A DNA stretch of 64,000 nucleotides from Atrina japonica (Eukaryota; Mollusca; Bivalvia; Pterioida; Pinnidae): contig BROG01000938.1 in the NCBI GenBank assembly GCA_030159075.1, positions 62,001-126,000 on the forward strand. Direction: 5' to 3'. The number at the start of each line of letters is the position of its first letter. Position 1 is the first letter of the stretch. The notes below the pieces were generated by a model. That model was not told where the DNA came from, made no database searches, and worked only from the letters and a program-made list of their open reading frames with translations. Shown here piece after piece: positions 1 through 10,700 of the stretch. Both the position numbers and the translations under genes were made by a program.

Positions 1-86
1 CACAATATTTTGACACCCCCACCTAGTATTCACATATTCTTAATGACGAAACATGCCAATAGACATTTTAAGGTAAATTTTCAATT

Positions 87-110
87 GGGGGGGGGGGGGG
101 GGGGGGGGGG

Positions 111-181
<71 letters not shown>
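87..181. repeat. Long poly-G tract
   Basis: A run of about 95 G on the + strand is broken only by a C at 111 and an A at 144. It could form G-quadruplexes. Its true length is likely to be unreliable in an assembly. The glycine-rich reading frame through it is an artefact. Confidence 0.95.
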
Positions 182-183
<2 letters not shown>

Positions 184-1021
184 TTTTATTGCAGCCGCAA
201 TATATTGCCCCCCCCTTTAAAATAAATATTTTCGGGGGGGGTCATATTATCACAAGGGGGTCATGATAGAATGACCCTGGGAGCGATAAAATGACTCCGG
301 GGTTGTTTTATTGTGGGGGTCAAAATATAGTATGACACCGGTATTGGTGTCATTTTGGTAATTCTATGGACCTGCAAGAAATTCAGATTGAAAGTGAAAC
401 TGAAAGCGTCAGTCATATAATGACAAGTGTGTGAAGCTAGCTAGCGTAGGGCTATTTTAATTTAATCGGACATACATGTATATAGGTACGTTTCGTTTTT
501 GATATTTTATTTGAATTGAATCACGATATTTGTAATAAAGCAGATCAACTTACGATAACTGTTTGTTTACTCTGACAATGCCACTACCATGGGGGTGTAT
601 CAAAGAAATCAAGAGGCAGAACAGAAAGCAGATTTTTTTTTTACAATAAATACGCCTAAAAGAAAATTCCAAAATTTGATATATACATATAATTGTTTCT
701 TGACTTCTATCAATAATTTGTCAAAGCATTTATGATAACTATTCAGGTTTTATTTTGCTGTTGATAAAATTATGATTCAGATGTGCAACAATCAGTACAA
801 ATGCAGTGTACAACTTGAGGATAATTAACTTGCACCACTCGGAAAATATGTGTGTAAATTTAATTTATACTATAACAAAATGTACATGTATTCCAGTCCT
901 ACTTACTATCTAGAGTCCGCTAGAGTACTCTAGAGATTATATGGAATTTATGCAATTATGAAATAATTCATTAATTTGTTTATGTACTTAATTGCTTTTT
1001 ATGCTAATTAAAATCAGTTAA

Positions 1022-1153
1022 AGCAGTAAACTTTAGCAATAGCTGAAAGTGAGACAGATAAATATAGCAGTAAATTTAGCAATAGCTGAAAGTGAGACAT
1101 AGATAAATATAGCAGTAAATTTAGCAATAGCTGAAAGTGAGACAGATAAATAT
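1022..1153. repeat. Three tandem copies of a 44-45 bp unit
   Basis: Units begin at 1022, 1066 and 1111, each starting AGCAGTAAA and containing TAGCAATAGCTGAAAGTGAG. They are nearly identical, so the duplication is recent. Confidence 0.9.
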
Positions 1154-1252
1154 ACACACATACACAGGTCCTCTGTCTGTCATCAAGTTCATCGGACACC
1201 GATGATAAAAAATAGATTTTCTAACATAATTGATATCAAATCTAGAATAAAA

Positions 1253-1349
1253 CAGGAGAGAGAGAGAGAGAGGGAAATATCTAGAGAGAGAGAGAGAAAC
1301 AGAGTGAGAGAGAGGGAGAGAGAGAAAAATAGAGAGAGAGGAGGAGGGA
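1253..1349. repeat. Imperfect GA microsatellite
   Basis: Purine-only tract of AG/GAGA repeats with AAAT and AAAC interruptions. The Arg/Glu-rich frame on + and the Leu/Ser-rich frame on - are by-products of the repeat. Confidence 0.9.
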
Positions 1350-1930
1350 GGGAGGTAGGTAAGTATGTTGAGGTCAGGGCTCGAAATCACCAAATTTACT
1401 CAGTTCATCATTTTGACTATTAATTGGTAAAACTTTTGGCTTTGAGTGATTAGGAAACATATTATTGTTTTTCGTCATTCACATATAAATTTTTGCGTCA
1501 CATCTATGGTTTTCCTGTAAAAAATGAATAAATGCGTTGAGTACGGTACTCAAAATTTGAGCACGTACTCAAACAATTTTTAAATATTTCTGAAGTTTTC
1601 TTCAAATGAGCAATAATTTTTATCATTATTTACAATTGTATGCTGTCAATATACACACATGTCCAGTTACAGAATAAACTTTGTCTGAATTTACCTGAAA
1701 ATCATGAATAGTTAGTTGAGCATGAGTACTGAGTAAATTTGGTGACTTCGGGCCCAGGTCTAGTAAAATTTTCTAGTACCGGTCCGACTGTTCTATGGTA
1801 CTTCTTTTTAAAGTTAATGTTGAGCCCTGGTACATGTGTGTGTCTTTATACCATTCATCTCTTTTTCTTTGTGTTTGTGAGTGTATGTGTGGTGAATGCT
1901 GTGTGTCTATGTTAAGTGTGTGTTTGAGTA

Positions 1931-1932
1931 TT

Positions 1933-1973
<41 letters not shown>

Positions 1974-2094
1974 TTGTGTGTTTGTGTGTATTTAAACTAA
2001 TTATATCTTTTTGTCTGTTTGCATATGTGGTTTGTGTGTATTTAAATTAGTTATCTCTTTCTCTCAATCTGTGTAAGTCTGCATGTGTGTGTGT

Positions 2095-2166
<72 letters not shown>
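1931..2166. repeat. Two TG microsatellites
   Basis: Uninterrupted TG runs at about 1935-1970 and 2096-2165 are separated by TG-rich DNA that carries two copies of a TTTGTGTGTATTTAAA-type segment. The reading frame ending in alternating Val-Cys is an artefact. Confidence 0.95.
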
Positions 2167-2167
<1 letters not shown>

Positions 2168-2394
2168 CTGCTTTGAGAAACAGATGTTATGTAAGTGATT
2201 CATATGCACAATGAACAAACACAATTTGCTCTAATTAGACCAACTACTTAAAATACTTTGTTATTTACCGATGCAGAATATATTCCCAAGAGATTTACAC
2301 TCTAGATGCTGTAAAAAGTAAACAGTGTTTTGCATAATTTCAAAGTTTAGGATATAGGCCAATATCTGATTGGAGAGACAAATATCAATCAATC

Positions 2395-2484
2395 CATAAC
2401 CTATCACCCCTTACAGTCTAAATGGTACACTCTTTTCTACTGTTTTAGACCAGTTTATTATGGTTTGTAGGGTTGAAAGGATAA
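2395..2484. mobile_element. TTAA hairpin micro-MITE, decayed copy
   Basis: Matches the 82-83 bp family (CTATCACCCCTTACAGTCTA ... GGGTTGAAAGGATA), but the flanking TTAA sites are lost. Confidence 0.6.
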
Positions 2485-2715
2485 ACTGAATCTCAACTTA
2501 TTTTGTCATATTTATATAGTGTCCCTTTTATTTATATCTATAGGTATCACATACCTTTCATGTCCATGTTTAATTTGAATTATTTTAATCGTATGTTGAT
2601 AAACTGAATCTCAACTTATTTTGTCATATTTATATAGTGTCCCTTTTATTTATATCTATAGGTATCACATACCTTTCATGTCCATGTTTAATTTGAATTA
2701 TTTTAATCGTATGTT
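2480..2715. repeat. 118-bp perfect-looking tandem duplication
   Basis: Bases 2480-2597 are repeated at 2598-2715, starting GATAAACTGAATCTCAACTT. No difference is visible between the copies, so this is a very recent duplication or an assembly artefact. Confidence 0.9.
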
Positions 2716-3130
2716 GAATTCAAATGTATGTCACTGACCTAATTTCTCTAGCTCTGTTTCTGTACTTCAGACATAGATCTACTAGACCTAGGGTTCATTG
2801 CGATTTGTTGACCCGCATTAGGACAATGAGTGTCTTTGTTATAATAATATATACTAAGATAAACTGTTACCTAAATCAGAGGGGCACCTGCTCCTATATT
2901 TTTGTTTTGCACACAAATTGAATGAATTGTCATAAATTTTACCACAGGGAATGCTTAAGATTGGAAATATATATATATAGCCACATACATTTGTGTATTT
3001 ATGTATTTTTAAGCATCTTACATTTTCTGAAAATTTTGACTACCTTTCTCTAACCCTTATAATATATATACATGTATAGTTCCTGTGTCACAGCAAATTC
3101 ATATGTCTGAGAGAAATAAATGTTGATTCA

Positions 3131-4650
3131 CATTAAATTCACCTGTCTGTAACACTTAACCCCTGAAATACAGTAAATTCACCTGTCTGTAACACTTAAC
3201 CCCTGAAATACAGTAAATTCACCTGTCTGTAACACTTAACCCCTGAAATACAGTAAATTCACCTGTCTGTAACACTTAACCCCTGAAATACAGTAAATTC
3301 ACCTGTCTGTAACACTTAGTAAATTCACCTTCACCTGTCTCTAACACTTAACCCCTGAATTACAGTAAATTCACCTGTCTGTAACACTTAACCCCTGAAT
3401 TACAATAAATTCACCTGTCTGTAACACTTAACCCCTGAAATACAGTAAATTCACCTGTCTGTAACACTTAACCCCTGAAATACAGTAAATTCACCTGTCT
3501 GTAACACTTAACCCCTGAAATACACATAATTCACCTGTCTGTAACACTTAACCCCTGAAATACAGTAAATTCACCTGTCTGTAACACTTAACCCCTGAAA
3601 TACAGTAAATTCACCTGTCTGTAACACTTAGTAAATTCACCTTCACCTGTCTCTAACACTTAACCCCTGAATTACAGTAAATTCACCTGTCTGTAACACT
3701 TAACCCCTGAAATACAGTAAATTCACCTGTCTGTAACACTTAACCCCTGAATTACAGTAAATTCACCTGTCTGTAACACTTAACCCCTGAATTACAGTAA
3801 ATTCACCTGTCTGTAACACTTAACCCCTGAAATACAGTAAATTCACCTGTCTGTAACACTAACCCCTGAATTACAGTAAATTCACCTGTCTGTAACACTT
3901 AACCCCTGAATTACAGTAAATTCACCTGTCTGTAACACTTAACCCCTGAATTACAGTAAATTCACCTGTCTGTAACACTTAACCCCTGAATTACAGTAAA
4001 TTCACCTGTCTGTAACACTTAACCCCTGAATTACAGTAAATTCACCTGTCTGTAACACTTAACCCCTGAATTACAGTAAATTCACCTGTCTGTAACACTT
4101 AACCCCTGAATTACAGTAAATTCACCTGTCTGTAACACTTAACCCCTGAATTACAGTAAATTCACCTGTCTGTAACACTTAACCCCTGAAATACAGTAAA
4201 TTCACCTGTCTGTAACACGTAACCCCTGAAATACAGTAAATTCACCTGTCTGTAACACGTAACCCCTGAAATACAGTAAATTCACCTGTCTGTAACACGT
4301 AACCCCTGAATTACAGTAAATTCACCTGTCTGTAACACTTAACCCCTGAATTACAGTAAATTCACCTGTCTGTAACACTTAACCCCTGAAATACAGTAAA
4401 TTCACCTGTCTGTAACCTGGTAACCCCTGAATTACAGTAAATTCACCTGTCTCTAACACTTAACCCCTGAAATACAGTAAATTCACCTGTCTGTAACACT
4501 TAACCCTGAAATACAGTAAATTCACCTGTCTGTAACACTTAACCCCTGAAATACAGTAAATTCACCTGTCTGTAACACTTAACCCCTGAATTACAGTAAA
4601 TTCACCTGTCTGTAACACTTAACCCCTGAAATACAGTAAATTCACCTGTC
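3131..4650. repeat. 40-bp minisatellite, about 38 copies
   Basis: The unit is 40 bp and contains CAGTAAATTCACCTGTCTGT followed by AACACTTAACCCCTGAAWTA. Two sub-types differ at one position (GAAATAC or GAATTAC) and occur in blocks, which is the mark of local homogenisation. Two shortened units with an extra TTCACC occur near 3318 and 3628 in the same context, so a multi-unit block was duplicated. The array lies 1.6 kb upstream of the first visible amphiphysin exon, probably in an intron. Confidence 0.95.
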
Positions 4651-4663
4651 TCATACATGCACA

Positions 4664-5205
4664 CTTACATTAGCTGCTGAGTCACTGTAAATTCAGCTGT
4701 CTTACTTAGCACCTGAGTCATAGATAATTCATCTGTCTCTAACACTTAGAGTAAATTCAACTGTCTTAGCACCTGAGTCATAGATAATTCATCTGTCTCT
4801 AACACTTAGAGTAAATTCAGCTGTCTTAGCACCTGAGTTATAGATAATTCATCTGTCTCTAACACTTAGAGTAAATTCAACTGTCTTAGCATCTGAGTCA
4901 TAGATAATTCATCTGTCTCTAACACTTACAGTAAATTCAACTGTCTTAGCAACTGAGTCATAGATAATTCATCTGTCTCTAACACTTACAGTAAATTCAT
5001 CTGTCTTACTTAGCACCTGAGTCATAGATAATTCATCTGTCTCTAACACTTAGAGTAAATTCAACTGTCTTAGCACCTGAGTCATAGATAATTCATCTGT
5101 CTCTAACACTTAGAGTAAATTCAACTGTCTTAGCACCTGAGTCATAGATAATTCATCTGTCTCTAACACTTAGGTCTTTTAGCACCTGAGTGATAGATAA
5201 TCAGT
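4664..5205. repeat. 60-bp satellite derived from the 40-bp unit, about 9 copies
   Basis: The period is 60 bp, with ATTCATCTGTCTCTAACACT and GTAAATTCAACTGTCTTAGC in each unit. Both halves resemble the neighbouring 40-bp unit (TTCAxCTGTC, AACACTTA). The 60-mer therefore looks like a fused one-and-a-half-unit descendant that was then amplified. The array ends in a poly-A run at 5210-5223. Confidence 0.9.
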
Positions 5206-5639
5206 TTTGAAAAAAAAAAAAAACTTTCAATCTGAAAATTGTTTACCTCTTATAAGCATGGCCTCTGATACCTTAGCAGATACATTTGTGTATATAAGGA
5301 ATTATCGGTATGCCAATATATATGTGGAAGGCCTTTTTTTTCTGGGTATGTCATAACACTTAATATGATTATTTCTCTTGTACATATGTACGCTACAAAC
5401 TAATGTGATGACTCTGGGGAAAGGAAGATGTAAGGGAGATAATTAATGGGAAACGTTGACCTTATAGACCTTAGGGTAAGTGTAAGATGAACTTTGTTAG
5501 ACATCTTGATCATAGGTAACATAAAGTTTTGACACCTTACAGGATAAAAGAGTAAACGTAAATAAAGGTAAACAAGCCATAAGGCACATGCTTGACTTGG
5601 TCATTGGAAAACAAACAACATATTTTTTGTCACCTGACT

Positions 5640-6180
5640 AAGGGAACCTTACAGCAGCCCATGGCGGTTGTTGTCATTTAATGTCATATGACACATGTCC
5701 TTTTTATTGTCATGAAAAGTTTTGTCATCATTGTCATATGATTAGTATCATGATAATATGTTTATTGTTGTACAATGTATGATGCATGTCATAGCTTCTT
5801 GTAATGTGATGTGTCAATCACTGTCATGTGATCTGTGCTGTCATTAATGTCAAATTTTTTTCATGCATGTCATAGCTTCTTGCCATGTGATGTGTGTCAT
5901 TTAATGTCGTGTGATCTATGATGCCATTTATTGTCAGAACTTTTGTCATGTATTTTATTGCTTCTTGTCATGTGATGTGTTCTTATTTGTCATGTAATGT
6001 GTCAACATTTATCGTTATGTAATGTGTCATCTTTTGTCATGATGAGATGTGTGTCATTTGTCATGTAATATGTCATCATTTATTGTCATGTGATGTGCAT
6101 CATCATTTATTGTAATGTGATGACTGTTGGCAAGGGAAGATTGTCATATGAGTTTTGCTTATTATCATGTTATATGTGAA
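5640..6180. repeat. Degenerate TGTCAT-rich repeat
   Basis: Many irregular copies of TTGTCATGTGATGTGTCAT-like words at spacings of roughly 20-60 bp. The copies are diverged, so the array is older than the neighbouring minisatellites. Nothing coding is seen. Confidence 0.7.
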
Positions 6181-6305
6181 GTTGGTCATACATGTAACCA
6201 CTGTATCTGTGTAACTTTTTGAACACGTTCTACGAACATGGTCTCAATTCTATTGTTCTGTCAATCAATTTCTATATATATATATTTTTTTTTTGTACAT
6301 TTCAG

Positions 6306-6400
6306 CAATGCAAGCAGCTTCAAAAAGTTTGTACCAGGTGCTTATTGAGACATATGAACAAGATTGGAGGGATGAGGAGGTTATACGAGGACAGCTTGAT
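6306..6400 (+). CDS. Amph: Amphiphysin exon, BAR helix 1 end
   Basis: The acceptor TTTCAG ends at 6305 and the donor GTAAGT starts at 6401. The exon begins with two bases (CA) that finish a codon split with the upstream exon, so the transcript must have coding exons 5' of this one. It then encodes 31 residues starting [10 protein letters not shown] and containing YEQDW, the family signature before helix 2. The longer frame with an upstream ATG at 6219 is not the gene frame. Confidence 0.93.
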
Positions 6401-7684
6401 GTAAGTTTGGATATTTGTAGTTTTCTTTAAGTTATTAGAACATGAAAAACTAAAACAAAATATCACAAAACAAACAAACAAATAGTGACACATTTATATA
6501 ACAACAACAACACATAAATATGAATTACAAAAATAAAATTCAAAAGACCAAATTTGAATACCGTCGGTCTTGTCTATAAAGGTCAATCAAGGTACATGTA
6601 ACTGGCAAAAGTAGCTGTTATAGACAGATGGCCTTTATAAAGAGGTCTATCAAATTTTAAAAAGTTAGCAAAGGCTATGTTTGAATGGTCTTTAAAGGCA
6701 GGTGCCCTTTATACAGAGGTGGCCTCTTAATGCAAGTTTGACTGTTCATGTCATGTTCACATTATTGTTTAATAAAGATGTTGTAAATATGAATACCTAA
6801 TGGCTTTTGAAGGGTTAATTTTGAAAAATGACTCAGATAATGTCTGAAACAATCAGGAACAAATGGAACATGTATATTGCAAAGAAAGTCTGTCACGATA
6901 AGGCCGTGAAACTTACATTATGAAATAAGAAAAAGAATCTTCTTGAATGACTTAGCTCCTTGGTTACGTTGGTAGACTATTTTCAGAGTTCTTCAAATGA
7001 TTTTCATTATTTATTTTAAATTTAGTCTGTGGGGTTTCTGTGGAATAACTGAAGAAATCAACAGAATTCCACTTGTTTGTTCTGCTGGACAAGTCTGGTA
7101 CTGAATTCTACTTATCCGAATGCAAAAATGACTTCTCCGAAAAAGTGTAACATTTGTTCTGTGTTTTTAAACAAGCAATATTTATTGAATAAATTTTTGT
7201 CAGTTTCGCTTATCCCATGGGTTTGCTTGTCCCATGGGACAAGTGAGAATAAACATTTACTTGTCCAACCACAAAATGAACTTGTCCCAAACAATTGGAC
7301 TAACATGAATATTGAGCCCTGACCAGTTGCACAGACCCTACCGACCTAAAAGAATATGTTCAGAATTCGTAATTACTTGTGAGCATCTGTGTCTTATTCA
7401 CTTTTTTTACACCCTGGCCAGAAAGATCCGCGGGGCATCTAGTATTTGGATTGTCTGTCTGTTTGTCCATCTGTCTGTCTGTAATTCCGTCCCGCTTACA
7501 TGTATATAAAGTGCAAAATTTCAAGTTTGGATTGTGATACAGTAACCAAACTTAGACTCTAAGTTCATCTAAGGGTTGTTCACACTACATTGACATCATA
7601 TGCCTTTGGGGTGGGGTGGGGTCAAAATGTAGGACATTGCAATATCGATAGTATACATATTATTTGCCAGCATAGATTTGTTGG

Positions 7685-7730
<46 letters not shown>

Positions 7731-10700
7731 ATTTGTGTTTCACAAACACATCTTGTTTCTTTTTCAGTTTTTGCAGTTGATATGGAATAACTGTAAAGAA
7801 CCTACAGGAACATGTTAAAGATCCTGATGTAGGGGCATCTGTGTCCAGCTAACACATATCGTCCTCATTTTCTTTTCTTTTTTTTCTTTCAGTCAATGGA
7901 GTTGATGTGGAATAACTATATACAGAACCTACAGGAAAGTGTTCAGGATCCTGTCACAACATACACCAGTCATTTCCCTATGTTAAAGGTAAACAAAAAT
8001 ATACATTTACTGTTTGTTTGTACAGCGTTTTATGCCACACTAAACAATTTTTCAGTTATATGGTGATGGCCAGTTTAAACTGGTGGAGGAAAGAACCTGG
8101 TTACAATGAAACCAGGAAGAGCCACCAACCTATTTAAACGTTCTCACAAAAACAGGTTAGGTTCCAGCACAACTAGTACTATAGGTGATCTAGAGACTCC
8201 ATGGTCAGAGTGCAATGATTTAATCACTTGGCCATGGGAAACCCCAGAATGTACTTAACATCTTTAGCATACACAGCCCTTGTTAGCATTATGACTGTCG
8301 CTTGCGGCTTCTGTGTGGGAGGTTCACCGTTTGATACCAAAATGAGTCATATATGAATTTTTTTTTAACCCTTTCACCCTTAAGTATATAAGTGGTATGA
8401 TCTTTTCTATTGACTTAGAAGTTTATTATGGTCTGTAGGGGTGAAAGGGTTGAGACATCTGGTGGTTACTCAGACTCCTTTGTCAAGCATTCCACAAATG
8501 AAGGGGACATCACAGGGCTTCCAGTGGAGACTTTTAAAGATGTAGGTCCCAATTCAAGGCAGTCGTGTTTAAAACTCCTCAGTGCAATGGCATATTTAGC
8601 TCATAACGCAGGTCTTTCAGGAAAGACTTAAAACTAAGGTCCCAATTCAAGATAGTCATGTTTAAAACCCATCAGAATTAGCTCATAGCACAAGTCAAAG
8701 TTGTGTTTCATTATGTTAATTCATCATTCTTATTGAACACAACTGTGTCTCGTGTCATAAGTAATTCTCTTTTGTCAAGTTAGCAATTTATTTCTGCCAA
8801 AGTACATGTATGTAATATTTGCTCCCATTTTCTTCATTTGTGTCCTCAATTGTTTTGCAAATCTCTGTCCATGCTTCCGCTCAATTCTATGTCTGAAAGG
8901 CATACTCGGGGATATTCCTACCTCCTAAAATCTCGGTCCAGGGTCTGAAAAACTGGGAAAATACGGTATACGACGTTTAATTAAAATAGAAAAATTTAAT
9001 TTGAGACATTCATTTCTTTGTTCTTTATTTTGAAATTCCAGATTGGGAACTTTTGCATATTTTTGGGTAAAAAATACAATCCATTGGGAATGGGCCCTGT
9101 AACCGAACCCCCGATACAGCCTTTAAATATCCTTGAATTTCTTAAAAGTCCCTTTTTGCACCCCATTCTGCACAATTAATTTTTTCAGTGTAATTCTGTC
9201 AAAATATGAGAAAATTATAATTACTGTCATTTAAATACTAATTAAGGTATACCTGAGTCCCTTAATGTGCCCCATGTCATTACGGTTACGTTCTTAATTT
9301 TTCAGCATTCTTAAGTCAAATATGTAACATTTCCTCTCATTTTCTCCCTCAATTGTCTTTGCATGTTTCCATGACAACCAACAATTAAGATTCCATCTGA
9401 GTATATAAATAAGCCATTCTTATTTGTTTTAGCATTATTGTTATTTTCATTTTTTAGCCAGAGGAATGTTAAAATTTGCATATGATTACCACGGAAACAG
9501 TGTTTACTAGCCTTTTTTGATGTACTATAATATTAATTTATGTTGTATAATGAACTGAAATGGTCATTGACTTATATATAATATTGAATGGTAGCCCATT
9601 ATTGTCATAACTTACATAGGTCTATAGGAATATGATATTGTATGGTAGCCCATTGTTGTCATAACTTATACAGCTCTAAATTGGCAATCTCTGTATGTAT
9701 TGATGAAGCTCTTCATTTAAAACCAGGGTCTTGACCATGTGATTTTTATAGTGAAAAGGATGTCATTAAGTTTTGGGTCATACATGGGTATCGTATACTG
9801 AGCTTAAAAATTATTCAGTTATAATATGGTGGCCCGTTGTTGTCATAACTTGAATTCTTCTCAGCCAACAAGGATTGTGTTGTATTAACACTACCATGAA
9901 ACATGGGAATGATTCCTATTGGATGAGTGTCACATTTCATGTGACCACAATAAATATTTGTTCACATGTATATGTAAACGACCTATATTTGCCAAGTACC
10001 AATTCTCTCCAGGAGTTTGGTTTGACGTCACATTTTCATTTTCACATGTTTCATTTGGCATCTTACTAATATTTTGCACAGACATGTTGGATAAACAGCT
10101 TTTTTTTTTTATCTCAAATGACTGTACATTGTACATGCTGAAAGGTAACTTGCATTTTTATCATTAAAACATAACCATGGCAAGAATTGGTATGAGGTGA
10201 GTATTGGTCTTCTGCCAATAGTGTTCGAGAAAAGATTGATTTGAAAATATTACTCTAGTAAATCATGTATACATGTAGGTGAAAATCATTACGAGCATAC
10301 ATGTAATTTGATATGGGGTTAGGTCTGCAATATCTCCAAGTGAAATACTCCAGGTTTATTTCTTGGTATTTTTAAATTGAAAATTCTGTTTACAAAAATT
10401 CTTTGCAGGATAACATTGCATCAGTTGATTAAATTAAGGAATCTTTGGCAAATACTCCTACATGTTTATACAGCTGATTATTGAAACTCCAAATTTGACT
10501 GTAAGAGTTGTCTTTCTTTCGTCTGCATTGTCTGGTTCACAGATGTGCCATATATGTTAGGTAAAAAAAAAATCTTGTTTGCCTAAACATTTTCGCAGTT
10601 ACTGAATTTAACATGGATTAACCCATTCACTCCTAAAGATGTATTTGGACTGATCTAAGTCACTGATTTCAAGAAGAGTCCATTGTTTTTTAGGGGTTGA

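Larger units (their letters stand above)
182..3130. other. Non-coding stretch upstream of the satellite array
   Basis: No exon or gene is recognised here. The stretch holds simple repeats, listed separately, and AT-rich single-copy-looking DNA. If the missing 5' exons of the amphiphysin gene lie upstream of the window, this is intronic. I looked for a coding segment matching the start of an N-BAR domain and did not find one. The part at 1375-1760 resembles segments at 28970-29410 and 41060-41105, with shared words such as TCACCAAATTTACT and CGGGCCCAGGT, so it is probably a dispersed repeat. Confidence 0.6.

Noticed and set aside
10..225. Poly-glycine protein
   Set aside because: It is simply the poly-G tract in translation.
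6987..7066. A third relic of the 7893-7988 exon (CTGTGGAATAACTGAAGAA)
   Set aside because: Only about 12 bases match and no acceptor is aligned with the exon start. Chance is the simpler reading.
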